From Pontederia crassipes (Eukaryota > Streptophyta > Magnoliopsida > Commelinales > Pontederiaceae), in the NCBI GenBank assembly GCA_030549335.1, contig CM060183.1, positions 23,138,552 to 23,202,551 of the forward strand: a stretch of 64,000 bases of DNA. The letters are read 5' to 3'. A program made the translations under genes and the position numbers. Position 1 is the stretch's first letter. Each line of letters opens with the position of its first letter. Below the pieces are notes generated by a model. The model did not search any database. It was not told the DNA's origin and was given only the letters and a program-made list of their open reading frames with translations. Below are positions 24,001 to 36,240 of the stretch, in pieces.

Positions 24001-24228
24001 GAAATCTAGGCAACGAAGGTCGATCGCCTACAGCAAACACCTAGAGACCATTAACCCGATAAGAGGATAAAATCCAGATACAGGGAACAACACTCCAACC
24101 TCCTCAAAATCCTATTTTGGGGGAATTATTTGATAGAACAACCGCTCAGAAGCACATTAGGATCCAGAACCCACATGACGGAGCAACACCGGGGGAAGAA
24201 AAGTCAAAGAAACAGCAGCAAATTTTAC

Positions 24229-25270
24229 CTCTGCAAACTTGACCCAGTGGCCTTTCCAAGTGAGGAGAGAGAAAGAAAAAGAGAATAGGGGAGAGAGAGA
24301 GAGATTATAGGATGGAAGGAGCAGGGAGGAGACTTGGGAGCAGCAATGGGGAGACCATTGTGAGCAAAACAAAGGCTACAGATGGTCTTCTGCAATCTGA
24401 TACCAATCTACTGGGCCACAGAGAATACAACATACTCCATGGGAGAAAGAGAGAGAAGGTGGGGGACGAGAGGGAGATCCCAGATAAGAAAATCTCCACT
24501 AGAACAAACGACCTTCCAAGAACAGTGACAGGAAACTTGTCAACATCTGGTCTTATTATTCTCTTTTTCTCTCTCCTCACGCACATACACAATATAATTA
24601 TTAAATCTCTCACTCTCTCTCTCTCTCTCTCTTTCGTGATACCATTATATTTTCCTAAAAAAATTGAAAAAAGAAAGGTAGCCAAGACGAGCAAACATAT
24701 TTGTAGCTATTAGTGCAATATAAATGGATCGTGAGCAAGGGGGAGTTCAAGATTCTCCTTTTGCTTCCTCCTTTGGTGCTGAAAACTGTGAAAAGAAAAA
24801 TGGAGAGAGAAAGCAGTCGCAGGAGAGAAGCATCAACGTATATTTTTTTTTTCTGTTCTGTCAGAGAGGACAGCTGCGACAACCTTCCCCGATCTTAAAA
24901 AGAGAACAAAAGAAATATTTAGTTTTTAGATATGCACGAATATATATTTTTTCTTGCAGTTTATGTTGTTTCTGTGATAATTATCGTACATCAATTTATT
25001 TTCATTATTGACCAGAGGAGAGAGAAAGAAAAAAAAGATTTATTGTTTGGTTCGATGTTGTGTGTGTAAGATTTGGACAGATTAGAATTTGTGTGCTGGG
25101 TCTGCGATGGGGCCCCACCGAAGGGGAGATTGGGTAGGCGCATGAGAGAGAGAGAGAGGAGGGGAGAGGGGGAGAGAGAAAGGAGTTAAAGAAAAGTTGG
25201 TGGGATTTGACACTCCACTTGGAGATTATTACCAGATTGGGATGTGGGAAAAGAATGATGATTTCCATGT
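24229..25270 (-). promoter_or_regulatory. Leader and promoter region of the DUF863 gene, GA/CT-rich
   Basis: Upstream of the leader donor are several GA tracts (about 24290-24304, 24444-24460, 25145-25180) and a CT tract at 24605-24633. The composition changes abruptly from AT-rich intron. Purine/pyrimidine tracts of this kind are common in plant core promoters and leaders. I cannot place the transcription start. Confidence 0.4.
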
Positions 25271-26064
25271 CCATGTGATGGGGTGCTTAGATTTGTATTG
25301 TCCAAGATTTGTTACAATTTAATTTATGTTATCTACAACTACAAGTCATTAGATTCTGATCGATTTGTTTAGAAGACGGAGATAAATATCTCATGTTTTT
25401 TACTAATAATTCGATTTTATGGATTTGTTTTGTCCATTTTAACTCGCTATTAGTTGAATTGAATTTTAGTAAGAAGGCTAAAAACAAAATTCTCAAAAGA
25501 ACGAAATCAAAAGATACTGCTATTAAATTATTTTTTTCTTTAATTCTTGTAGACGAGAATTATTTCAAGAGATTTGTTAAAACTTAAATTATTATACCAA
25601 ATATTATCAATAACTTAGAAAAATTAAATTATTAAAAAGAGCATCAATCTTTATACAAATTGTAATAAATTTTTTTAAAAAAAAGAGAGAAGGTCTTGCA
25701 GCGAGATGTAAATTTGGGATATTTTGATCTAAGGTCATAGTAACATTTTAACATCAAATTATGAAGCACATTCTTTAGTATTTTTTTCAATTTATGTGTC
25801 AATAAATAAATTAAAAATACAAAAATAATTATGCCATTCGTATTTTTTGTTTTGTTTGACTGAACCTTCTTATAGACAAACAGAAGAAAAACAAATGAAA
25901 GAGATAAAATATGTGTAAGAGGAGAGATGTTAGGTATGCTTGGAAAGAGAAGTTGCATCATCAACTAGAAACAATAAAAGCTGTTAAGTGGGGCTTTTCC
26001 TTAGATATCCAAGGTGACGCCTTCCACTGAGCAATAACTTATTCCTGAACTTAATCGTATCTTA

Positions 26065-26140
<76 letters not shown>

Positions 26141-27060
26141 TCTTTGCAAGGTGGAAAGAGTAATGTAATATTGGCTTGTGCAGCAAACAGGAGAAGCATG
26201 CAAGTGGTCCACAGCTTAAAGCGCGGACATGTAAAACGCATGAGACTATTCAAGGCCAATGCGAGGGTTATGTTATTGCTGGAGATGAAAGGTGGTTAGA
26301 TCGATGCTTCCAAGTGCATCGTTTTTGCTTCGTTCTGCATGGTTGTGTGCTTGAGGCTGATTTCAGGAATCAAATAGCACATAATTAACTAGTGCATGCA
26401 TCACTGTTGCAGTTGTACACAGAATATACATGCATGTATAAACTGAGATTTTCATGGCTTTTCGATTTAGGGGAAGAACAACTGGGCATTGATTGCATGG
26501 GCCAGAAAGAAAAAGCTCCATTTATGATTGCTTCTAGTACATGCATGGGGGTGAGGAGGGGGCTCATAGATCATGAGGAGTTGTATCACCCTTGTGGTGA
26601 AAGCAACCAGACTTTTAAGCAGGAAGGGAATCCTTTTTGTGCTGCTGTTGGCAACAGGAATGTGAGGTATCCCAACTTCCAACTCTCTTCATCACTCCCC
26701 CCCTCCCTCTCCATTAACTCTCATGTTCCTAGAAACAGGCATCTGGAGACAACAAGTGGAGCTTCTCGCAACAAGAGAATCAAATGTGTTTCAGGCAAAG
26801 AAGATATATATATGGCATACATATGATATTCTCAAAACCAGTTTAATGTGAGAACAAGATTCTATATATGTAGTGCAGTGGCACTTTTCTTTTTATCAGA
26901 ATATCGCAAGTTTCAAAGGTTTGATTATTATCTTACAACTTGCATCCATACTCTATTATTTAATTTTTTTTTCCATTTAGCTTTTCTTTTATTAGTTATA
27001 CGTTTGTACCAATAACATACAAGCCTAAATTCTATTTCATTTTTTGCCCCTTTTAAATTA
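25271..27060. other. Intergenic stretch with a long CT microsatellite
   Basis: AT-rich, no convincing exons. A 144-codon open frame at 26392-26826 (+) has no recognisable domain and ends in repeat-like sequence, so it is not annotated. Confidence 0.45.
26069..26137 (+). repeat. (CT)34 microsatellite
   Basis: About 34 uninterrupted CT units. It generates spurious Arg-Glu open frames on the minus strand. Confidence 0.97.
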
Positions 27061-27069
27061 GAGTTTAAT

Positions 27070-27400
27070 GAGTATGGAGAGCACTCGCTCTACGAGCGCT
27101 TATTTTTTATTATTTAAGTAATTTTATAAGTATAATTTATGATTAGTTTAATCATATACTTCTTAAATGAAGTGAATATATTTATTGAGATGATTTGATG
27201 ATAAAAAAAAGTATCATCTAGAAATTGTAGCCGTTAAATTAATTATATTTGTTAAAATCTTGATAATGACCATCAAATAATTCGATGGTGATGGTCTTAA
27301 TCGTATTTATTATTTAACACATACTTTAAATTAATATATATTTATTTTATTAATATAATAAGTAAAATAAGTGTTATACACCCTTCTACATCAAATGCTC
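27070..27400 (+). repeat. MITE-like dispersed repeat, copy 1
   Basis: This segment matches the reverse complement of about 51950-52255. Shared blocks include TATACTTCTTAAATGAAGT and TTAAATTAATTATATTTGTT, and the two run colinear for roughly 300 bp. It has no coding capacity. Two copies in opposite orientation 25 kb apart indicate a short transposable repeat of unassigned family. Confidence 0.6.
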
Positions 27401-28920
27401 TATATATACATTTTTTTCTTAAAATTATGAGTGTTTCTTAATTATTTATATTTTGAGAAAGGGAATAAGGATCGTGTAGGGCAAAAAGTTATTCATATGT
27501 ATCGGTGATCATTGAATCATGATTGAACAGTTCACAAATAGACAGCAGATAAATCGAAAAGCATGATTTTTATGGATTTGACTTTTTTTTCTTTGATATA
27601 ATTACGAAAATTTTAATTTGTTTACTTTTAAGTTTATTTGGGAAATGTTAATAATAATCCCTCTTGGAGAGCCTATTCAGAATGTTCTTTAAGATTTTCA
27701 AAATACATGTTCTGCAAGAGCTATTTTTGGTAATAATATTTTTTAAAAAATACATAAACAAAAACAGTGAAAGTGCTTTAAATGAGAAAAAACACTTAAA
27801 TTATTAAATTAATAAGAAACTGAAGTAGTTGAAAGTGATAAAATGTCAGATATCAAAGGATCCTTGATAATTGAAGGAGTGAATTAGAGAAAAACAACTT
27901 ATATCGCATTTAAAAGTATATTTCAAGATAAATCATTCACAATTATATATAAGAAAATCTTGTCATATTCCCTTGTGGAACTCCAGCGAGCAAAAAAAGG
28001 GTCTGCCAGTCCATCATCAATCATATTATATTTAGAATGATTATATATGTATATATATAGGAATTAATGATTCAAAATATTTATGATTAAATTTTATCAT
28101 TTAAATATTATTTATTTGAATCGACATTAATCATTGAATCAATTATTTAAATGCGCTCGATATGTAAGGTACATTAATCTCATATATAATATAATATATA
28201 TATATATATATAATTTTAGATATCTGATTAGTTGGCTCATACCGACGGAATTAATAAACTTAGGCAGAAATAATTATAAAGCTACATCAGCCAGCAATCC
28301 TACGTGTGTTACTGAACACTTCTCAAGCATTGTCCTAATTTGGGATGACAAAAAGATTGAGCATGGAACTGTTTTAATTATTGTTCTTGGTGAACAGTAG
28401 TACTGCGCAAAGCAGGCCAACGATTTTGCCGTGACGTTGCATGTCATTTTCTTACGCAAACTCTCCAAAGTACTTAATTGGTACCACCACCACTTCAACC
28501 CACCTGTTAATTGTTACAATTAAGTTGCTAATTAGTATTTTTTTGCATATGATTTAAATTAGTAGTTTTTGCTAATTAAAGTTCGAGACCTTTTTCGCAG
28601 TTGAGGTAAACTGGAAATAACAACGAGATTGTAACCTTTTTTTAATTTCAAGATTTCTTTTTTATCCATAATCTTGGGTCATGTAGATGTGAAATGATTT
28701 ATAATTGTAACAACTGTGGTTACATATGCATATATGAGAAACAAGACATCATTGCCTTCCTTTTTGTTCACGAAAAGAATAATTATGACCTCGGTGTCAT
28801 TGGATTCTTCATACCCAATAATTATTCTCCCTTTTATTCGTATTGGAAATCCGATGAGAGACGAACTTGTGTGTAGTATCCAATGATGCATTCCTATATT
28901 TTGGTTATTTATTTATTTGG

Positions 28921-28960
<40 letters not shown>

Positions 28961-28961
28961 T
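28921..28961 (+). repeat. (AAT)n microsatellite
   Basis: About thirteen uninterrupted AAT units. Confidence 0.95.
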
Positions 28962-31338
28962 CATAAAAATGGTGCATGCTTTTATTTCCTACTCTCCTTT
29001 GCCGAGTGTCACGATGCATTTTACTACCATTATGAACATTTTAGCATCTTCCTTCCTTGGTACTGTTCTAAGATTTGGAATCACTCGCTTAATAGGGTAC
29101 AGCATCATTGTGCCACGTGGCAGGCATCCAGCGGATAAAGCCGGTAGTCATATCAACTCAGTGCTCGAGTCCTTTTTTTTTTTCAATACACTTCTTTGTT
29201 TCGGATGTGAGGTTTATAAGATAATGTAGAAGTTTAGGACTGTGTTCTTGATAAAATGGAGTTAAATTTCTCTAGTTATGGAGAGTGTCTATATATAATC
29301 CCCCCTGCTCCCTAGGGTTTAGATTGTTTTGAATCCCACATTTGTTTTGTCTTCATTATTAATATAATATTTTTTAAGTGTATCTTGATTTACGGGTCTC
29401 GGATATATGTATTCTCATAATTAAAATGATGACTTCAATGATTAAATATGAGTTGAATTACCTGACACACGATCTTGCTAGCCCGACCAACCTTGGTAAT
29501 CTACTATCTTGCTTGATATTCGCAATGAGATTAAATAATAATTAAGTATTGATCAATTAATCAACTAAATGCATGTAAATGTTAAAAGAATAGTTAATTT
29601 ATAAATCAATTAATCTTGCATCCATCTTTATCACTATTGAACTTGTTACCAGTTAAACTAATAACCTATTGGCGATAGTATTATTTTTTCTCCAATATGA
29701 ACCTCCATATTCGAAAGTCCATTCCATTGGGTTCTGAAAAAAAAATCAAAGTTCTACCCAATTTTATGTATACTCGATGGAAATTCAATTCTTCGCTAAT
29801 TGACATGATCGAATGTCAAATTTGTTTTTGCATAATAAAGTTGTGCCTACTTGCTCTGTGGACTCAAGACTTGTTTGATTGGGAAACCAAATCAAGGATT
29901 GATTACAGTCTGAAATGAAACTAGAGTTATATAACTTTGATTTCAAGTGCTTCGATTTTATCTTTTTTATGAAACCGAAACATTGCAGCTACAATTCCCT
30001 TCTTTTTTGTTGATGCGACGATTGTTTTTTTATTTTTTTTATTTTCATTCCTTATTTTCTCTCTCTTCCACATTTTTCTTATAAAATAAATTATTTAATA
30101 AATATAAATAATTTGTAATAAAGGTTTAATATACTATTATTTATTACTTATTATTTCATTATAAAATTTTAATATTATATTAAATATAATATAGTAAAAA
30201 ACGAATTTTTATATTTAAATAATTTATTTTTAACAAAAAAATTTCCTTTAAAAATTTTAATTTATACTTTTATTTTTATTACTTAATAAAATTATGTTTT
30301 ATATTTATAATAATTATTTTTAATTCAAACACCCACTAACATTAATACATCGCATCTATCACATCAACTACTTCATTTTTTATCCTTAAATTTCATTTCA
30401 TTCAAACACATCTCGAACTAATATATTAATTCAACTATTTATCAAAAAAAACTTAGAAATAACTATGATTTCGTTTTTCAAATCCAGCCTTTGATCTCTT
30501 GCAATTGAGTGATTGGTACAGCTTTATGACCGATCCCATGTGATCCTAAACAGGATCTTGGTGGAAGTTAAGTGTTCCTCGTTTGTTGCATTGGCTAAAT
30601 CTTTGTTTAATCACAGAGGACCACTTCCATTCGACACTCCAATTAGGCGATCCCAATAATAGAACCTCTCTCTCTCTCCTCTCCCACACACACCTCAAAT
30701 TACCGTAGATGACAACGGAAGAATTAGTTGAAAGTTTATTTATGTGTGAAGGTGGATGTGCCTAACTTTTCTCGTTCAATTGAAACTTGTGAGAAAATGC
30801 ATCCTCTCTCCTCTTCATGTTATGTTTTCTTTTCTGTCAGCTATGAATGACTTCACTTCACTGTGTGAAGTTTATCTCTACTTTATTCCATTTGACAGCG
30901 ATTTTGGAATGTACTTTTTGTTACATTTTTTTTCAATTTTGCTATTCTTCAAGTCTCAAGATGTAAATGATTTGTGAATGCAAAATATTATTTGAGAATT
31001 TCCCAATGTTAAGTATGCCAAGTAGAAAGAATTTAATCGAATTAATTAAATTCCATAATGAATTTTTAACCCGTGAAGAGTACGGTCTTTAACACCAGAA
31101 AAAAAAATTGCAAGTCATCGAAATCATGGACATATCTACATGTCAATGTCACGTACGTGCGTGATTGCTTCTCTTTTTTTTCTGACAGCCTTGATATGAA
31201 ATTTATTTATTGATTTATTGATTTTCCTTCTCTTTCTGCTAGATTTGATATCAACTTTTTGTTGCAATAATTCTTAAAATAATATCAATGAATTGTTTCC
31301 CTTGCTCAAATGTTTTAGTCAGATGCGAAGAAAACTAT

Positions 31339-31347
31339 ATTTTGTAA
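31339..31347 (+). repeat. 9-bp target-site duplication of the 31348 element (left copy)
   Basis: ATTTTGTAA here, ATTTTCTAA at 33632-33640. Confidence 0.75.
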
Positions 31348-33631
31348 GGGAATAATAGGTGTCCCCCATTTCACGGCGTCCGTCCAATCCGGATCGGACG
31401 CCGATAAAAATCATGTTTTTCAAGATAATGGGGGCGTGGGCACTCTGTTCATGTCGAAAAAAGTCAATTTTTGATCTGGCACCCGGTTCATCCGATGGAC
31501 GCGGGTAAAAAGTTTTTACCCCTTTTGTGAGGCGCTCGTTCTCTCTCTCAAATCTCTCGTTCTCACCTCTCGCTCTCTCACTCTCCAGATCTGCCGCACG
31601 CCCGAGATCCGCCATGGCCGTCGTCATCTCCGTCGCCGACGAGATCTCTGCGAGTGCGGACGCGTCCGTCGGAGCCCAGTTCTACGCGAGAGCGACTGCC
31701 GGCCACATCGTCCAACCAGATTTGACACCTTATCGACAGATTTGATGCCTCGTCGACCAGATCTATGCCTCGCGGGGTCGCAGGCGGTCGCTGAGGCATA
31801 GATCTCATCGGTGACGAGCAGATCTATTCGAATGCATTCATGAAGCCTCATCGGACCGCCGACAAGATCTCCTCCTTAGCGACCACCGCGCGACCTCGTC
31901 CCGGTGGATCTGTCCGCCTGCGCCCCCGTCCCGAAAGATCTGTCCCCTGTGACTCCGTCCTGGCAGATATGACCGCCGATAGATCTCCTCGCCTCCAGGA
32001 AGCCGCGACCCTCCCTCAATCTGCCCCCCGTCGATGCCCGCGCGAAGAGGAGCGGAGATCCGAGCCCGTCCGCCAGATCTGCAACTCCGTTGAGCGCCGC
32101 CTGCCCACCCTGCCGCTCCCCCATGCCGCCGCACATCTTGTTTAATCTTGTTTTTATTGTAATTTTTTATTATTTAATCTTGTAAACTAGTTATACTTTT
32201 GTTAATCCATCTCGTAAATTTTTATTTTTATTGAGCTCATATAATCTTTTGTTCATATGCTTTGTTGATGTAATATTTTTGCATCCTAACTCGGTCATGT
32301 TAGATGCTTTCTGGAAAAAAAAAGCTGGGATGTCCTAAATGTCTAGGATTGCATAGGTTGTTAACTCATGTTAAATTCCAAATCGTGTCTGGTGTCCTGA
32401 GATTTAAGGCATTACTTCTGTTCTGAGCCTTGTTTTTAATTTTTCCTAAAGATATTCGAAGCCCGTCACGTATTCTACATTCTCATCCCCATCTCGCATT
32501 CTGCCAAATCCTCTCAAGGTTAACAAATCAAATTTGTTACACAATTGAAGATCTTTGAGTTGAACATATTTAATTCTAACTCTGGAAACCTCATGCTCAC
32601 TGGTGTGAAAACAACCTCGTGCTTTACACGATAATAACATTTTGATAAATTGATTTACAACATTAACTATCAACAAAAAAATAATTAAGTTTAAACTAGT
32701 TTACAACAAACGTTACAACACGAATATATGCTGACAAAGGCGATGCCACAAAATACGACATTACATTACGACACATCCATTACAAATAAAATTAATTCAA
32801 CGGTGTGAGGGGTCATGGCGCTCGGCGTGGCTGATCGGCGGCGATTGGCAGTGGATCTCGACGGGGGAGCGGTGGAGGACAGGGAGGCAGGGCTGCAGAG
32901 AGGCAGGGTGCGAAGGGGTCGGCAGGGCTGATCATCGGCGCTAGTCGGGGGAGTGGCGGCGGACAAGGAGGCGAGGTGCGAGGGGATCGGCGGCGCTCTG
33001 CGGGTCAGTGTGCGGCCGACGTGCGGGGTCACAGATTTGGTGGGTGGGGGCACGCCGCGGCGGCGCACAGGTAAGGAGGGCGCAGATCTGGTTGGGATTG
33101 CTTGGGATCGAGCAGATCTGGTCACGGGAGGTCGTCGAGTAGGTCAGCAGCGTCGCGGCAGGGTGCTCGAGATCGGCGGCGTGCTTGGGGTCGCATATCT
33201 GGTGGGAGGGGGGACGTTGCTGGCGAGAGGAGACGAGATCTGGCCCGACGGGGGAGGTCGCTTGGTGCAAATCGGCGGGGTTTTTCGGAGAGGAGATGAG
33301 AGAAAGAGAGAGGAGGCGATTGCTCGTCGGCGTCGGACCTCTGCGCGGAGAGGAGAGGGAGAGAGGAGGAGGCGGCACATAGGATAAACGGAGAGGAGAT
33401 AGAGAGAGGAGAAATGAAAATGACCGTTGACTCTAGGGTTTTCATCATTTTATACCCCAACCCTTTGGACGCGGTCGAATCAGGACATGCTCGCCGAACC
33501 GGCTCCCGGACCATGCCAAATCTCACTTAAACGTCTGAGATCTGTGCCAACCGTCGGATGCGAATCTGACGGCTGGTACAGCATGGAAGGATAATCCCCC
33601 CAACTTATGTGGAGGGACATCCATTATTCCC
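31348..33631. mobile_element. Non-autonomous Mutator-like element, 2284 bp
   Basis: The left end GGGAATAATAGGTGTCCCCC and the inverted right end GGGAATAATGGATGTCCCTC match at 17 of 20 positions. The flanking nine bases are ATTTTGTAA (31339-31347) and ATTTTCTAA (33632-33640), a 9-bp target-site duplication with one mismatch, as expected for Mutator. Both arms are GC-rich and carry repeated Arg/Ser/Pro-coding low-complexity sequence (31545-32145 and 32766-33400) around an AT-rich centre. A subterminal hairpin GGCGTCCG..CGGACGCC lies at 31375-31402. No transposase is present. Confidence 0.75.
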
Positions 33632-34197
33632 ATTTTCTAAATTAATGCCAAGGTCAGGCATCTGACATTGTGTGACAACCCAAACAATCTCGCATGCAGC
33701 CAATAAATTCGAAGAATGCATGCATGAATTATATAATAATATTTTTTTTTTTTACAAAAATGTATCATGTATAATAAATGGACGAATCATTCGTATTCAA
33801 ATCAAAAGGAATAATTTTGATAGTGTAATTAGTCAGCATTTAGACACGAGCATTAAAGTTAGAATCAATCTTAGTTTGCATTGATTACGACAAATACCCA
33901 TCTAAAACGTCTAATCATTATCGGAACAATTGAGTTTGATAATGGAAACATAATTTTTTTTACAGATTTTCTAATTTGATATATTAATTATGATGATGTT
34001 ATTTGTATAAAGGTACAGAAAAATGAAAATAATAACAGTAGAATTTTAAATGGAAATAATTAATTCTTTAAACATTCTATGAAATATAGTGATTTTCTAC
34101 ATATTCCTGAATTATAATTTTTACTTTATTTCATCACCCGCTTGCCACCTCCGGAGCTCGTGGAAGAGGAATTCAAGGACCGTGCTCTATTATCTAA

Positions 34198-34360
34198 GGG
34201 TCGTTTAAATGAAGAATAACTTTTGGAGAATAATAAATTTTATTCAAAAAGATATAATATCCTTATCATATTCTTATTCTACATTATGTTTCATGTGTTA
34301 AAGGAATAACTTTTAAATATATTATATTTTATAATTAAAATATTTTATTATAAACTTGAC

Positions 34361-34453
<93 letters not shown>

Positions 34454-34696
34454 AAAATATATGATTGAATTTTAAAAAAAATAAATAAAGATGAAAACGT
34501 TGAGAATACAGTTATTTCATCATTTTGATTGAATACAAATATTGCATTTTTGTGGAATATAACGGTGGTTTCACGATTTCCAATATGGTTTTACAAAAAA
34601 TGAAGTTTGACCAAGTTATTCTTATTCTGTTCGTGTTTGATCATATTCTCGAGATTATTGAGATATTCTCGCCTATAATCTAGAACCAAACGCCCC
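34198..34696. mobile_element. PIF/Harbinger (Tourist)-type MITE, 499 bp
   Basis: The left end GGGTCGTTTAAAT and the inverted right end GGGGCGTTTGGTT form a terminal inverted repeat of the Harbinger type. The element is flanked by the 3-bp duplication TAA (34195-34197 and 34697-34699), the signature target of this superfamily. It has no coding capacity and has acquired a long ATT microsatellite. Confidence 0.7.
34362..34450 (+). repeat. (ATT)29 microsatellite inside the MITE
   Basis: Roughly 87 bp of uninterrupted TTA/ATT units. Confidence 0.95.
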
Positions 34697-34699
34697 TAA

Positions 34700-35360
34700 A
34701 GGAGGAATCAACAGCCAACATTCCCTTCGAGTTCCATGCAACGCACCGAAGGGCACGGGCGATCGTTATGCACTGCGGTTGGAACTCTGTCATGGATGGT
34801 GTCGGTTGTGACTATGAGGTGCCGATGGTATGTCGTCCATTCTTCGTCAACCAATGGGTCAACGCCTGGGCCATATCGCATGTGTGAGAGGTTGGTGTCA
34901 ACATCACGGCAGTGTCTTCTCACACGCAAGGGTGCCGAAGGCCCTGGATATGTTGTTATGCGCCGAGGGCAGGAGGGGGATGAAGGGAGAGGCACAATCA
35001 GTTCCGAATGAAAGGCCCTTCTCTCCCACCGGTGCTAGCGAAGCTGTCGGAGGGCGAGGGGGCGCCCTTCCTCCGATGCGAGGCCATCAGAGGGAGAGAG
35101 GGGAGGAGGAGGGCAATGCCCCTAGTTTTAAAATTTTTATATTGTTTTATTATTTTAAAATATTAAAAGATAAGAAATCATATGGAAGGATATTTTAATC
35201 TTTTATAAATAAAAAAATGAAAAAATGAAAAAAATCAATAGAATGAGCCGGATTAACTCAAGTAAAAATCGTGATATAATTTAGGAACATTCTACGAAAA
35301 GTTTATATATTAGAGTTAAACGTAAAAAAATTGTAATAGTTAGTTTAAGGAACTAACCCT
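34700..35360. other. GC-rich unassigned fragment followed by one arm of the Pack-MULE-like repeat
   Basis: 34715-35120 is GC-rich with broken open frames on both strands and no family I recognise. From about 35160 to 35350 the sequence matches the right inverted-repeat arm of the 8792-9754 element (AAAATCGTGATA, AGAGTTAAACGTAAAAA). The opposite arm is not visible, so this may be half of a second gene-carrying element. Confidence 0.45.
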
Positions 35361-35382
35361 AATGGGAGTTAAGAAGAGCAAT

Positions 35383-36240
35383 GTTATAATAACCGGACCA
35401 TCCACCGGACCGGACGATCAACTAGGTCGTGGTTGGATCGGATTCAAACGGGTTCAACCAGATTTTATTAAATTAATATTATTTATAAAAACTTTATAGA
35501 TATATGCATAATCTATATTACATAATGCATAAAAAGATAGTTCTAACTTATAATTCATAATAAAATATAATAAATAAATTTTAATATTCATAAAAAGAGT
35601 TTGAATTATTATTGATATATTATATTAATTCTTTTATTTTTTTGTTCAAGAGTATTTTTATTTTGACATATATCACTCTCATGTTTATTTTTTTCTTTAC
35701 TTTCAGTTTAATAGTTTTATTTTTTTATTTCCATTAATTCCCCTCTCCCTATCAATTTCCATACTAATTTCCTTTTTATAATACACAAATTTTTAAAAAA
35801 ATATATTCATATAAAAAACTTTAAGTTATTAATTTTATGACTATTTTCTCTCTCTCCTATTCATAAAAAGAAAAGAATATTAATTTTCATTTTAAAAATT
35901 ATTACTATTTCCTTTTTTATTTTCATGAATTCCTCTCCCCAATTAATTTTTCACATTTATTTCTGTTTTAATTTATACCAATTCCCAATTCAAATACTTT
36001 CCCATTTTTACATTCCTTTCTTCCTTTTTATTTCCTATTTTTAACTTTGATCTTCTTTTTTTTCTCACTTTAAATATTGAACCGGATTTCTTTAGTTCAA
36101 TGGTTAAATCGGTTTTTACCGGTTGAACCAGTTTTTATCCGGTTCAACTTCATTTCTAGTTTTGCAATAAATTCGGATTGGACTAGCTACCGGTTCATGA
36201 TTGAAATGATTGAACCGATCGATCCGGTCCGATTTTAATA
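35383..36240. mobile_element. Decayed inverted-repeat DNA element with CCGGACC ends
   Basis: The left end AATAACCGGACCATCCACCG and the inverted right end beginning GGTTATTAAAATCGGACCGG are related but diverged. Both are followed inward by GGTTCAA-rich sequence. The interior is AT-rich and non-coding. No target-site duplication was resolved. Confidence 0.45.

Larger units (their letters stand above)
20639..24228 (-). other. Leader (5' UTR) intron of the DUF863 gene, about 3.6 kb
   Basis: The acceptor TTTGTTCAG ends at 20639, immediately before the exon with the start codon. No ATG-led coding extension lies upstream. A plausible donor is CAGAG|GTAAAAT at 24228, beside GA/CT-rich sequence typical of a plant leader. 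The intron contains a truncated RTE LINE at 20729-21005 and otherwise AT-rich sequence without supportable genes. The donor is a best guess; cDNA would settle it. Confidence 0.55.
27401..31347. other. Intergenic stretch, no supportable gene
   Basis: AT-rich throughout with an AAT microsatellite. Near 29290-29320 a TATATAAT followed by CCTAGGGTTTAG (telo-box-like) looks promoter- or LTR-like but leads to no readable gene. Confidence 0.45.

Noticed and set aside
24312-24713. 133-codon plus-strand frame upstream of the DUF863 gene
   Set aside because: It runs through GA/CT tracts of the presumed leader/promoter and encodes low-complexity Ser-Leu sequence.
26001-26259. Open frames rich in Arg-Glu
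   Set aside because: They are translations of the (CT)34 microsatellite.
26392-26826. 144-codon plus-strand frame as a gene
   Set aside because: No domain, no family resemblance and no promoter or splice context. Open by chance is plausible.
31527-33526. Several 70-145-codon frames on both strands
   Set aside because: All lie in the GC-rich arms of the Mutator-like element, are low in complexity, overlap each other in antisense and match no family by eye.
35383-36240. Full-length hAT element
   Set aside because: No transposase frame and no 8-bp duplication. Only diverged inverted ends are visible.
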